A DNA stretch of 64,000 nt from assembly GCF_001752395.1 (NCBI RefSeq), contig NZ_MKEK01000001.1:1549259-1613258 (forward strand). The letters are read 5' to 3'. Positions 38,264 through 47,393 of this stretch are shown here, piece by piece. The notes under the pieces are model-generated. The model did no database searches, was not told the origin of the DNA, and worked only from the letters and a program-made list of their open reading frames with translations. This DNA comes from Rheinheimera salexigens. GTDB lineage: Bacteria; Pseudomonadota; Gammaproteobacteria; Enterobacterales; Alteromonadaceae. The position numbers and the translations under genes were made by a program. The stretch's first letter is position 1, and every line of letters starts with the position of its first letter.

Positions 38264-38700
38264 CGCTAACTCCATCGTCCTCGATGTTACTTTAATAATG
38301 ACCTAAGCCGAGAAGGCATAGGGGGTGAGTTTGCCAAAGCATAGAAGCTTCGGCGTGAAAATCAATTTAGTCAGGCACTTAGTGCAAAAGTAATAGGTAA
38401 ATTTTCGCTTTAAACTTCATCGGTAACTGTATAGTCCTCGATGTTATTTTAGTATAGACCCTTACCGTGAAGGCATAAGGAGTATGTTTGCCAAAGCCCA
38501 AAGGCTAAGACATGAAAACTCAAATCAGTTAGGCGCCATTACTACAATAAATAGTACAGCTATTACGCGTTATCTTTCGCTATCAATGACATCGCCAACT
38601 CTGTAGTCCGCGAAGTTATAATGTTTATGACCTATGCAGTGATACCATAGGTGTTAGTCGCCACAGCCAGGGGATACCTGAGACGTTTAAATTTAGGTTA
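38246..38700. repeat. Degenerate threefold tandem duplication across the ureD-ureA junction
   Basis: Three related units can be aligned by the anchors GTCCTCGATGTTA (38277), the same at 38434, and GTCCGCGAAGTTA (38606), giving spacings of 157 and 172 bases. Units 1 and 2 also share GAAGGCATA and TTTGCCAAAGC. Read on the minus strand, each unit contains a version of the ureD 3' end, the intergenic leader and the first codons of ureA; copies 2 and 3 keep a start-like ATG (13- and 9-codon mini-frames) but are no longer ureA. This looks like an old tandem duplication now decaying, or tandem regulatory leaders. Confidence 0.85.
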
Positions 38701-39601
38701 ACCAGATCCGAGGCACTGTGGCCTGATGTCCGGTAAGTAGGGGACGCAAGATGTCCCGTGCTTGTTGAAACAATGCCCAGACTTGGTTCCGATCATCACC
38801 AAGATAACGAAGCAATAATACCCCACGGCGATAAGTTACAGCCCAATGATTGGCCGTAGGTAGCTGTTCCCGCAACGCTGTTATAGCTTGATCTGGGTCA
38901 CTTAGACCCACTGTCCACAAAGTGGCGTGCACTGTCGAACCGCCTTGGCCCCACTTGCCGGTAAACCGAGGGTGGTTCGGATCTATAGTCTGGCGCTCTA
39001 GCCACAAGGGCTGGCCATTACGGCTAAGTTGAAAACGTTGTTCAAGCTGACCAGTTGCAAACGGTATGTTACTAGCTGGCCGGCCAAGACAAAGGATCTC
39101 CCAGCCCAAACATTTCGCATTTTCAGCCAAGTCAATATTAAAAGTTTGCTGACCACGGGAGCCATCGAAAGCCAGAGACTCTTGGGGTAACCATTCGAGA
39201 GTGGCACCGTTAGCAACTTTCAAGTTTGTGATCTGACTCCAAGCCACATCATTACTGTCAGCTCTATAAAGCTTATTCGCCGAAGGCGTTGTAACTAAGG
39301 TATGAGCGTCTTCTTCTACGCTGACATCAATATTAAGCGCATCACCACTGACTAAACCGCCAGGCGGGTGCAAAATATAGACATGGCAACAACCATCGCG
39401 GCCTTCAGGATAAAAAGGGCGTTGCACACGTAAAGGACCATAATGACGAGCAATATTCATACGGGTGATACTGGTATCACCTTCAGTGAAAGCACTGAAG
39501 CCTAACGTTAAAGAGGCTGCCCAATGGCGGCTAGTATCGAAGCGATGTCCGGAATCTGTAGTTGCCGGGTTTTGAACGGGTACAAAGGAAAGATTTGTCA
39601 T
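38693..39601 (-). CDS. ureD: Urease accessory protein UreD (UreH)
   Basis: UreD is the scaffold that binds apo-urease and passes nickel through its interior. The 302 residues show GRDGCCHVYILHPPGGLVSGDALNI near residue 60 and the TTPSANKLYR segment, both family features, and WLPQESLAFDGSR. The ATG at 39601 has AAGGTG nine bases upstream; a GTG four codons earlier is less likely. It is the first gene of the urease cluster, separated from ureA by the duplicated region. Confidence 0.94.
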   Translation of the reverse strand: MTNLSFVPVQNPATTDSGHRFDTSRHWAASLTLGFSAFTEGDTSITRMNIARHYGPLRVQRPFYPEGRDGCCHVYILHPPGGLVSGDALNIDVSVEEDAHTLVTTPSANKLYRADSNDVAWSQITNLKVANGATLEWLPQESLAFDGSRGQQTFNIDLAENAKCLGWEILCLGRPASNIPFATGQLEQRFQLSRNGQPLWLERQTIDPNHPRFTGKWGQGGSTVHATLWTVGLSDPDQAITALREQLPTANHWAVTYRRGVLLLRYLGDDRNQVWALFQQARDILRPLLTGHQATVPRIWLT

Positions 39602-39927
39602 GCAGTGAAGCACCTTATAGATGAGCCCTACGCGACTAACTCCGCTAAAAAATTATTATTTAATGACACTCAGGGCTGTGGGCACAAAGATACCAGAGCG
39701 ATCTATAAAGGTCTACCAAAAAATGGCAAAAAAATTTATTAGGTTTGTAAAATATTGTATGTATTCAATCGCGTTATTCGATAAATATACTAGGTGATAT
39801 AGAAAAAAACGGTTTTTGCGTAGAAGTGTTTGCCCGTCCATATTATAAATTTTAAAGGCAGCGTAGTATATTAACCTATGGTTAAAACGCTAAGGCCCTT
39901 TTTGTAAGAGTTTAATTGGAGAATGTA
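39602..39927. other. Divergent intergenic region, ureD / histidine phosphatase
   Basis: No gene is supported here. It must hold divergent promoters for the urease cluster and the phosphatase; one candidate for ureD is listed separately. The central part is AT-rich. Confidence 0.5.
39687..39715 (-). promoter_or_regulatory. Candidate sigma-70 promoter of the urease cluster
   Basis: On the minus strand TAGACC (39715-39710) and TATCTT (39692-39687) are separated by 17 bases, each matching four of six consensus positions. The start would lie about 80 bases before ureD. Confidence 0.4.
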
Positions 39928-40422
39928 ATGAGCTTAAAACGTATCTGCTTATTAAGTGCAGTATTGTGTTCACTAACTTGGCCTGTTGCGGCAAATACCA
40001 TTTATTTAGTTCGGCACGCTGAAAAACAACATGGCGGTACTGATCCTGCTTTAACCGTCTGTGGTCAAGGCAGAGCTGAAGCATTGGCGGCTTATTTTGC
40101 TGATATAAAGTTACAAGCCGTTTACAGCACAGGCTATCAACGTACCCAGCAAACGGTTCAGCCGATAGCAATTAGCAAACAACTGGCAATACAGCAATAT
40201 GATCCGAGCCAACCAGAGTTGATGCATGCGCAATTAGATGCGCATACTGCCCCAGTGTTGGTAGTAGGGCATAGTAATACCGTGCCGCAATTGGTAACTA
40301 TGCTAACGGGTATCGAGGTATCGCCGCTAACGGAGCAAGATTACACGATGTTATATCAGGTAGAACTGGGCGAGCAGGTGAGTGTAACCTTGCGCCATCA
40401 AGAATTTAGCTGTAATCAGTAA
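39928..40422 (+). CDS. Exported histidine phosphatase family protein
   Basis: The protein belongs to the phosphoglycerate mutase-like histidine phosphatases. A signal peptide ends near PVAA-NT (residue 22). The catalytic RHG-type motif is LVRHAEK just after it (H about residue 29), and the second histidine is in VVGHSNTVP near residue 114. The 164 residues are short, as in SixA-like or secreted phosphatases. The ATG at 39928 has GGAGAATGTA upstream. The substrate is unknown and there is no obvious link to urease. Confidence 0.82.
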   Translation: MSLKRICLLSAVLCSLTWPVAANTIYLVRHAEKQHGGTDPALTVCGQGRAEALAAYFADIKLQAVYSTGYQRTQQTVQPIAISKQLAIQQYDPSQPELMHAQLDAHTAPVLVVGHSNTVPQLVTMLTGIEVSPLTEQDYTMLYQVELGEQVSVTLRHQEFSCNQ

Positions 40423-40465
40423 ATTTTGTACTACACTTTTCTTTTTCTAACAAAGAGAGGTGAAT

Positions 40466-41830
40466 ATGTTTATTCAAACCGTCAAGACCCCTGGTTTGGC
40501 ACATTTATCTTATATTATTGGTTCGCAAGGTGAGGCTGCGGTAATTGATCCGCGGCGGGATGTTGATGATTACATTAGTATTGCTAAACAACACGACTGT
40601 CGCATTAAGTATATTTTTGAAACCCATCGCAATGAAGATTTAATTAGTGGTGCAGCTATTCTTGCCAACTTAACCCATGCCGAAGTAAAACATGGTCCTA
40701 ACGCCGATGGTGAAGTGCAGTATGCCGATGTTGTGCATGGCGGCGATAGTTTTAACGTCGGCAATATTGGCTTAGAAATACTGGAAACACCTGGCCATAC
40801 CAAAGACAGTATCAGTATCTTGTTATTTGATAGCGACTTTAATGATGGGCCAGTTGGCATTTTTACCGGTGATACACTTTTTATTGGTGATGTGGGACGA
40901 ACCGACTTTTATCCTGGCCAAGTGCAAAAAATGGCGGGAATGTTGTTCGACAGTTTGCGATTAATTGAAAGCAAAGCCAAACAAGCTATTATTTATCCCG
41001 CTCATGGTGCAGGGTCAGTCTGTGGTGATGGTATGGCAGAGCGTGAGTTCTCAACTATTAGCCATGAAATGAACAATAATCCGATGTTGAAAATTCAACA
41101 ACGCGATACATTTATTAGCAAAAAAGTCGCAGAGCACCATTATCAACCGCCATATTTCTCTGCAATGGAGCGGTTAAATCTTATCGGTGCTTCTGCTTAT
41201 AACGCTCCGCGTATTGTCAGCCCGAAACAACTAGCGCATGTGGATCAAGCTAAACAAGATCTTGGCTGGTTAATAGATGTTAGGCCGGTAGAAGCTTTTC
41301 TTGGTGGCCATTATCCCGGTAGCCTTTGCTTACCCGTTGCAATGCTTACAGCTTATGGAGTTTGGTTACTGCAACCGGAAGATAAAATTACCCTTATTGC
41401 TCAAAGTGAAGCGATGGCTAATAAAGCAGCTCTGCAATTTTCTCGTATTGGTTTTGATCATACGCACAGTTATGTTCCAGCAGAATTTGCTAAGTTTGCA
41501 GCTGCCGGAGGTGAGGTTGCTAGCCTAAATACTGTTTGTGCAACGCAAGTAAAGGAATTGATTAAGCAAGACTGGCAGCTTTTAGATGTGCGTAAAATTA
41601 CCGAGTATAACCAAGACCATATTAAAGGTAGTAAGCACATTTTTCTTGGTCATTTACCTGAAAAGCTGAATGAATTATCTGCCAACAAAAACTATATCAC
41701 TATGTGTGCCAGTGGTATGAGAGCATCAGTGGCAGCTGCTTACCTACGTGCCAAAGGTATTAACAACGTGCAAGTATTTATGGGATCGATGGGTGCTTGG
41801 CAAAACGCGGGGTATGATGTTGAAACGTAA
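40466..41830 (+). CDS. MBL-fold hydrolase with two rhodanese domains
   Basis: The 454-residue protein fuses a metallo-beta-lactamase domain (residues 1-245) to two rhodanese domains. It resembles persulfide dioxygenase-rhodanese fusions of sulfide oxidation. In the metal motif the expected HxHxD is THRNED, so the second histidine is replaced by asparagine; TPGHTKDS, TGDTLFIGDVGRTD and YPAHG keep the other positions. The first rhodanese domain lacks an active cysteine (LIAQSEAMANK), the second has it in MCASGMRAS. The ATG at 40466 follows AGAGAGG; the GTG two codons earlier overlaps that site. Function as a sulfur enzyme is inferred. Confidence 0.85.
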   Translation: MFIQTVKTPGLAHLSYIIGSQGEAAVIDPRRDVDDYISIAKQHDCRIKYIFETHRNEDLISGAAILANLTHAEVKHGPNADGEVQYADVVHGGDSFNVGNIGLEILETPGHTKDSISILLFDSDFNDGPVGIFTGDTLFIGDVGRTDFYPGQVQKMAGMLFDSLRLIESKAKQAIIYPAHGAGSVCGDGMAEREFSTISHEMNNNPMLKIQQRDTFISKKVAEHHYQPPYFSAMERLNLIGASAYNAPRIVSPKQLAHVDQAKQDLGWLIDVRPVEAFLGGHYPGSLCLPVAMLTAYGVWLLQPEDKITLIAQSEAMANKAALQFSRIGFDHTHSYVPAEFAKFAAAGGEVASLNTVCATQVKELIKQDWQLLDVRKITEYNQDHIKGSKHIFLGHLPEKLNELSANKNYITMCASGMRASVAAAYLRAKGINNVQVFMGSMGAWQNAGYDVET

Positions 41831-41863
41831 ATATTTAAGAAAACGTATAGTAATTAGTAAATA

Positions 41864-41912
41864 AAAAGGGTCAGAGTGATTTAACTTTTCGATAAATCAC
41901 TCTGACCCTTTT
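41864..41912. terminator. Long palindrome, terminator between MBL gene and metalloprotease
   Basis: A perfect 20-bp inverted repeat (AAAAGGGTCAGAGTGATTTA and its complement) with a nine-base loop lies between two convergent genes and ends in T/A runs. It can act as a bidirectional terminator, but it is longer than needed; the GGGTCAGAGT motif also occurs in REP-like palindromes. Confidence 0.8.
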
Positions 41913-41935
41913 AATACCTATTCTTTTTCAAAGAG

Positions 41936-44341
41936 TTAAATAGGCGAACCTGGTGGTAGGGCTTTTGGCTTGAAGCTGGACTGCCATAGACCGGTTTCTA
42001 AATAGCCTTGCCATTGGCTATGAAGTTGCTGGTGATTAGCATCTTTTTGTTTGCCTAACCAACGCCCAAGTTCTGTTAATTTACTTTGTAGCTGTGCTTT
42101 AGCCTCAGGCGCAAGCTCAGTATTAGTTAGGCTTTGCATCAGTTGATAAAACGTAACATGGGCAACGCGTTGCTGAATAAGCAAATGATTACCTTTAGCC
42201 GCTTTTTGTTTAATGGTGTTGGCTAGAACGGTATCGAGTACGCCGTTTAATTGTTGCTGACCACTAAGACGGTTTAAGCGTTGTGGCTGCAGTATTAACT
42301 GTAAGGTTAAATTAGCAGAGGCTTCTGCTGCTGATAGCGGATCAAAGGCTAAGCCATAGCGGCCTTGAAAGCTTTCGCGACCAATACTATCGCCATAGGC
42401 TTTAGGTGGAATAAGGGCAAGCAATGAGTCAGGTAGAGCTAAATATTCTGGCTCTAATGTACTGAGTAAGGCTTGCAGGGCTTGTTGCTGTTGTTTGCTG
42501 TTTACCCAACGAAAGCCCTTAGGTGAGCTGTGCTCGCCTTTTAATTCATATTCATAAAAAGCACCGCCTAATAGCTTACTCACCGCTTCAACTTGATAGC
42601 GATGTAATAAATACACCGGCACTAAGGCTTCTTCAAGTGACGATAGCGGTTGGCCGTTGGCAATATTATTTAAACCGAAATTTGCTAGGGCAATTTTACG
42701 CACTTCACCTAATCGGTTTAGCTCGGCGACCGGATCGCTGCCATTATCCCATAAGTGACCAATAGCACTGACTCCACCTTGTGGCCTTGCATCTTGATCG
42801 GCCATATACTCTAGGCCTTGCTGTTTAGCATCTTGCACTAACTGGGTTAATTGGCTGGCTGAATAATCACCGTAACCAAAAGCAATGGCATAGTTATCCC
42901 ATTCCCCTAAGCCTTCGCGATAAGGGTTATTGACCGTGATTTTGCCATCGGTAATATCAAACTGTGGATGCGGGTAGTCCATAACGGTGGAGAGGCCATT
43001 GGCGCTACCAGCAAAGTTATGAATAATGCCTAGGGTATGGCCTACTTCATGGGCGGAGAGTTGACGAATACGGGCCAAAGCCATGGCTTTTTGTTTCGAT
43101 ACATCTGGGTTATCGCTAGTATAAGGCGCGGTAAGGCCTGTGGCGATTAAGAAATCTTGGCGAACGCGTAAAGAGCCAAGCGTAACATGACCTTTAATAA
43201 TTTCGCCGGTGCGCGGGTCAGTCACGCTAGCGCCATAAGACCAACCGCGGGTCGCACGGTGTACCCATTGGATCACGTTGTAACGCACATCCATAGGATC
43301 GGCATCTTCAGGTAATACTTTTACTTGAAAGGCATTTTTGTAGCCAATGTTTTCAAACGCACTATTCCACCACATAGCACCTTCAATTAAAGCAGTACGA
43401 ACGGGCTCTGGCACACCAGGGTCAAGGTAATAGACGATAGGTTCAACGGCTTCGCTAATAGTGGCGGTTGGATCTTTTTTCTGTAACCGATGCTTAGGTA
43501 GTAAGCGCTTTATAATAGGGGCATCAAAAGCGGTGCCGTAATCCATATATTCAACTTTCCAATAACCGGAATAAGGATGAAAAGGTTGGCTTTGATAGCC
43601 CTCTTCTGGCAAGGCAATTAAAGAATGATGCAAATGCACACTAATGGCATTAGATGAAGGTGTAACCTGACGAATAAAATTACCAGCGTTATCGCCACTG
43701 TAAGTGACTAGCGCTTCTAATTCGGTATTGCGAACAAAGGCTTTAGTGCGCGGTAAGTAAACACCACTGCGATTGCTGTCTACTTTATAGTTACCTTGCT
43801 TTTGCCGGGCAAGGCTAGCACTAATTTGGTGAATATCGCTTTTTAAAAAATCAGTATAATCGACTAATACAGTTGACTTAGTGCTAGCCACCACCGGTAA
43901 GCCGGCTATGACTGAACTGGCGAAGGCTTCATCAATACTTAACCGCTCAGCTGGATTGTCTGTATCCGCTCGGTAATAGGTATTTAGTTGTTTTAATAAC
44001 ACTTTGTTACCAAACTGCTCAAATTGAACTAAACGAGTGGCACCTAGTTGGCCGCGGTCTAGACCAATATCATTCGAACCAATACCCCGAGGTAATGAAC
44101 TTAGAAAAATAAAGGGTTGGCTTAATTTATCGACTTGTAGATAAAGTTTATCGTTATTGGCATCGTAGTAGACATCAAAATAGCCACTTTGATGTTGCAT
44201 ACCTTGGGTAAAACTCTGGATTGAAACTGTATTTTTTGCTGAGACAGTCGAGCTGTTTTTAACACTAGCAGCATCGACGCTGGTCGTAGTATAGAGTGCT
44301 GGTGCTAGCACGAGTAGACCAAGCAGGCTAACCATCTTCAT
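41936..44341 (-). CDS. Exported zinc-dependent metalloprotease
   Basis: The 801-residue protein has a signal peptide (residues 1-24) and the gluzincin/metzincin-type site HEVGHTLGIIH at 431-441 with two His plus a third at 441, followed by a Met-turn-like VMDYPHP. Upstream regions match the DUF5117/DUF5118 pattern of bacterial zinc-dependent metalloproteases (FIFLSSLPRGIGSNDIGLDRGQ; YMDYGTAFDAPIIKRLL), with a WNSAFE helix before the site. The C-terminal third is helical. It probably acts in the periplasm or outside the cell. Palindromes flank the gene on both sides. Confidence 0.9.
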   Translation of the reverse strand: MKMVSLLGLLVLAPALYTTTSVDAASVKNSSTVSAKNTVSIQSFTQGMQHQSGYFDVYYDANNDKLYLQVDKLSQPFIFLSSLPRGIGSNDIGLDRGQLGATRLVQFEQFGNKVLLKQLNTYYRADTDNPAERLSIDEAFASSVIAGLPVVASTKSTVLVDYTDFLKSDIHQISASLARQKQGNYKVDSNRSGVYLPRTKAFVRNTELEALVTYSGDNAGNFIRQVTPSSNAISVHLHHSLIALPEEGYQSQPFHPYSGYWKVEYMDYGTAFDAPIIKRLLPKHRLQKKDPTATISEAVEPIVYYLDPGVPEPVRTALIEGAMWWNSAFENIGYKNAFQVKVLPEDADPMDVRYNVIQWVHRATRGWSYGASVTDPRTGEIIKGHVTLGSLRVRQDFLIATGLTAPYTSDNPDVSKQKAMALARIRQLSAHEVGHTLGIIHNFAGSANGLSTVMDYPHPQFDITDGKITVNNPYREGLGEWDNYAIAFGYGDYSASQLTQLVQDAKQQGLEYMADQDARPQGGVSAIGHLWDNGSDPVAELNRLGEVRKIALANFGLNNIANGQPLSSLEEALVPVYLLHRYQVEAVSKLLGGAFYEYELKGEHSSPKGFRWVNSKQQQQALQALLSTLEPEYLALPDSLLALIPPKAYGDSIGRESFQGRYGLAFDPLSAAEASANLTLQLILQPQRLNRLSGQQQLNGVLDTVLANTIKQKAAKGNHLLIQQRVAHVTFYQLMQSLTNTELAPEAKAQLQSKLTELGRWLGKQKDANHQQLHSQWQGYLETGLWQSSFKPKALPPGSPI

Positions 44342-44449
44342 GCTGAATCCTTTTTAATTATCTAAATTTATTATTTTTTGTAGCTCTACTGAGCAACTTA
44401 GGAATTAGCACTATATAACGTCTGCAACTCGCTGAACAGTACGAGAAAA

Positions 44450-44492
44450 GGGGACTAAGTTAATTAACAAATAATTAATTAGCTCCGACCCC
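44450..44492. repeat. Imperfect palindrome upstream of the metalloprotease
   Basis: GGGGACTAAGTTAATTAA and TTAATTAGCTCCGACCCC pair over about 14 of 18 positions with a seven-base loop. It resembles the perfect palindrome on the other side of the metalloprotease gene in its GGGG-CT-A-T layout. It follows the end of the DUF2955 gene only loosely, as that gene reads away from it and ends 12 bases away. Confidence 0.6.
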
Positions 44493-44503
44493 ATATTATG
44501 TTT

Positions 44504-45535
44504 TTATGAGGTACCAAAACGAGTGGCTTGGAAGCGGTTTAGTAGGCGATGGACGAGGTAACATAGAAATAGAGTGGCAATAATAGCCGTGATAGTGCTG
44601 CTAAAGCGGTATAAGGCGCTGTACAGAAAATCGTGGTTTGGGCTTAGGTATTGACCAAATAAAATGCCTAGGGTGGCCATAGCACCAAAGCCGACTCCTG
44701 AACCACTGGCTTCTTTGACATGGATATGGGCGAACAGCATCACACCAAGCCATAATATGGGTAGAATAAGAATTAATAAGTTATACCAATCGTATAATAG
44801 CAATTGCACCAGCATGCCAAAACTGACGCCAAATATTGTGCCAATAGCCCGTTTGCGGGCAGAAGCTAAACTACCACTCCAATGCATAGGAAACAGTAGC
44901 AGTAACATAGTGGCTTGTGCAGAAAGTGAATCACGTAAATCTAGTACCTGAAATAATATAAATGCGGCGGTAGCAATAGAGGCGCCTAATAAGGTTTCAT
45001 GGCGAACTCTATTCGGGCTTTTGTTGATGGGAGGGGTGGGCTGGCGCGGGCTAATATCGGGCCAGATTGCGGTCATTATAAAAGCGATAATACCGGCACA
45101 TACTGCAGCCCAAAAATTATTAAAAATGATCTCGTTAATATTGGTACCCGGATAACTGGCAAAGTGCAGCATAATACTGAGGCTCATTACACCGGTGGCG
45201 CCAAATAAAAATAAATTGCCTTTCGACATTGCCGCAAAGCGGTATAAAAACAAAACAAAAGCAATGGGTAACATTAGTCCTGGATGGCGACCAAATAGCC
45301 CACCAATAATACCCACTTCCAGTCCGGTTAATACTGCAGACGCTAACAACTGGCGCATAACATGGCCATTCATTACCGGCACTAAACCCAATAGCAACAT
45401 AGGGAAAACGGTAAAAAACACGCCATATTGGAGGTCAAAAAGCTTACAAATAGTAAAGCCTAAGGTGGCGCCCGTGGCGATACGTAGGCACTGGCGAAAT
45501 TCATTAGCAGTTAAAGGACTATGGCGTAATAGCAT
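44504..45535 (-). CDS. FUSC/DUF2955 inner-membrane protein
   Basis: The protein (343 residues from the chosen ATG) has about nine or ten membrane segments in two clusters separated by a polar stretch near residue 165, the layout of FUSC/AaeB-like efflux components of the DUF2955 type. It pairs with a HlyD-family adaptor encoded just upstream, so the two probably export aromatic acids or other small organic compounds, as AaeAB or YibH-type systems do; substrate is inferred. A TTG eight codons earlier is an alternative start; neither has a strong ribosome site. Confidence 0.8.
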   Translation of the reverse strand: MLLRHSPLTANEFRQCLRIATGATLGFTICKLFDLQYGVFFTVFPMLLLGLVPVMNGHVMRQLLASAVLTGLEVGIIGGLFGRHPGLMLPIAFVLFLYRFAAMSKGNLFLFGATGVMSLSIMLHFASYPGTNINEIIFNNFWAAVCAGIIAFIMTAIWPDISPRQPTPPINKSPNRVRHETLLGASIATAAFILFQVLDLRDSLSAQATMLLLLFPMHWSGSLASARKRAIGTIFGVSFGMLVQLLLYDWYNLLILILPILWLGVMLFAHIHVKEASGSGVGFGAMATLGILFGQYLSPNHDFLYSALYRFSSTITAIIATLFLCYLVHRLLNRFQATRFGTS

Positions 45536-45591
45536 GAACAAAGCCTGTGTAATGAACAATAAACGGCATCACTGATAATCAGGAATAATCA

Positions 45592-46650
45592 CTAATAGAT
45601 GTAATGCAAAAGGCTAATCAGTTTAATTTGTAACCTAGCAAAAAATCGTAGCACCTTATTATCTGGCATAAGTTGTACGGTTACTCGAGCACCAGCGGCT
45701 AGGCTATAATCTGGTGACTCTAGAAGCTGCAAATGAATCCGAATACGCTGGGCATCACGCACCCAACGATCGGACTCTTGTGGGGCGGCGAGTAAACCAT
45801 TAGCGTCAAATTGAGCAGCGCTAACGCCAGCGTCAACAGTACTAACATAGGCTGGATACAAACGTCCTGGATCAGCATCAAAGGCAATTAACGCTTGAGT
45901 ATCAGTGCTAATACCACGCAGGCTTTTTTCTCGAAAGTCGGCAACAATATCTATTTCATCCGACACTAAGGCAATTAATGGCTGACCCGCTTTGGCAAAG
46001 CTGCCGGCAACGAGTTGTAAATTCGTCACCATACCGTTGTGGTCGGCTTTAATCTGAGTATAAGTCAGATTTAGCTTAGCTTGTTCGAGTTGGTTTTGTG
46101 CTTGGCGCAGCTTTAAATTGTTTTCACCCAAGGTGCCACGATGTACTTTTAATTGGGCTAATCGGGCTTGTGCAGCGAGTAAATTGGCATCAGCTGTGGC
46201 TGCTTCACTGTCAGCTTGATCAACCAGTTGTTGGGAAACGCCTTGGGTTGAATACAGTTTATCTAAGCGTTTAGCAATAATATGTTTTTGTTCAGCAATA
46301 GTTTGATTAGCTTTAACGCCAGCTTCAGCTGCTTGCAAAGCCGCATCTAGTTCAGCGTTTTCTTGCTGTGCTTGCTCGAGTGCTAAACGGGCTTGTTCAA
46401 CGGCAAGTTGATAAGAAGTGGGCTCTATTTCAAATAAAATATCGCCTGTTTGTACCGCTTGGCTATTAGTTATGGCGATATTGGTGACTTTACCACTTAT
46501 TTGCGGTGCAACTTTAGTGATGGTTCGAGTTACCATGGCTTGCGGTGTGAGTGGCATCAGGGCATCTGCGAATAAAAAATAGCCAAAAAGTACTACAAAT
46601 ACTGCGCTGGCAATTTTAACTAATCTGGCAAATTGTTGATCTGGCGTCAT
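45592..46650 (-). CDS. HlyD-family membrane fusion protein
   Basis: The periplasmic adaptor has one N-terminal membrane anchor (residues 12-30), a biotinyl-lipoyl-like domain (VAPQISGKVTNIAITNSQAVQTGDILFEI), a long Gln/Ala-rich coiled coil (about 80-190), and the second half of the lipoyl domain (TQIKADHNGMVTNL). The layout matches EmrA/AaeA adaptors. It precedes the DUF2955 gene on the same strand and the two likely form one export system. Confidence 0.88.
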   Translation of the reverse strand: MTPDQQFARLVKIASAVFVVLFGYFLFADALMPLTPQAMVTRTITKVAPQISGKVTNIAITNSQAVQTGDILFEIEPTSYQLAVEQARLALEQAQQENAELDAALQAAEAGVKANQTIAEQKHIIAKRLDKLYSTQGVSQQLVDQADSEAATADANLLAAQARLAQLKVHRGTLGENNLKLRQAQNQLEQAKLNLTYTQIKADHNGMVTNLQLVAGSFAKAGQPLIALVSDEIDIVADFREKSLRGISTDTQALIAFDADPGRLYPAYVSTVDAGVSAAQFDANGLLAAPQESDRWVRDAQRIRIHLQLLESPDYSLAAGARVTVQLMPDNKVLRFFARLQIKLISLLHYIY

Positions 46651-47113
46651 ACTTTTCTCATTAAATTTGGCTGGGTGTGATAGCTAAAGCATTATCACTA
46701 TTCAAGTTTAGTATGTTTATACAATTAACAAACTCTTGATTATTTATAGCGATTAATTGTTCACTAAGAATTGAATCAAAACGTTTTGTGAGAGAATTCA
46801 GAATATCAACTATGGATATGATGTAAATATTTTTATGAGAAACTTGAGAAGGTTAACGGTGCTAGTATCGTACTAGATACTGGCATAGTAATGAACACTA
46901 TTATTGATACACTTTACCTAGCGGCTTAGCTCTGTGTTGAGAAGCGCTCTAACCTCTTTAGGAGAAAAGGGGGGGGAAAGTGACACCTTGTTCAATCAGT
47001 AAGGCTTTAGTTTTTGAACATTGGTACTAATTTTTAAGACTATAATAATTTTAACAGTTACACATATTCTGTTACAGGCAATATCAGATTCAGTCTTCAT
47101 ATTCAAAATCAAT
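46651..47113. other. Gene-free stretch between hlyD and the immunity gene
   Basis: These 463 bases hold no supported gene. They include the promoter region of the HlyD/DUF2955 pair and a run of eight G at 46969-46976. Confidence 0.5.
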
Positions 47114-47392
47114 TTATCTATTGATAAGTAACTTAGTGACTTCATCTATCAACCCTTTTAAAACCAATTCACTAGGGCTAGATAATTCACGGGATGCAAT
47201 AATGGCATAAGTAAACTTTGTTTCAGGTGGTAATACTTCTGACGGGTTGACTCCATTAGCAGCATTGTCGCATATAAATAGCATCTGACTTTTAATTGAT
47301 GTCAGTATTTCTGTAGACACATACTCCAAAGTATTATTGTTAATAAATTTAATAACATTATTTGCTGAAGCGTATAGTAATTTGTAATCCAT
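47114..47392 (-). CDS. Candidate Tsi6-like immunity protein
   Basis: The 92-residue helical acidic protein starts one base after the toxin gene's stop, the ribosome site GGA lying inside the toxin's last codons. Its pattern (L..S..SQMLFICDNA, then FTYAIIASRELSSPSE, then LKGLIDEVTKLL) resembles the Tsi6 family, which neutralises the NAD glycohydrolase toxin Tse6 in type VI secretion. The resemblance is by eye and moderate; the position next to a matching toxin adds weight. Confidence 0.65.
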   Translation of the reverse strand: MDYKLLYASANNVIKFINNNTLEYVSTEILTSIKSQMLFICDNAANGVNPSEVLPPETKFTYAIIASRELSSPSELVLKGLIDEVTKLLINR

Positions 47393-47393
47393 T

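Noticed and set aside
38276..38692. Repeat units near ureA as a nickel/cobalt riboswitch or CRISPR array
   Set aside because: Spacings of 157 and 172 bases and divergence between copies do not fit CRISPR, and I cannot match the sequence to the NiCo aptamer; a decayed duplication explains the alignment with ureD and ureA ends.
46969..46976. Run of eight G as a phase-variable tract
   Set aside because: It lies outside any coding frame and is not placed between recognisable promoter boxes, so there is no basis for a phase-variation claim.
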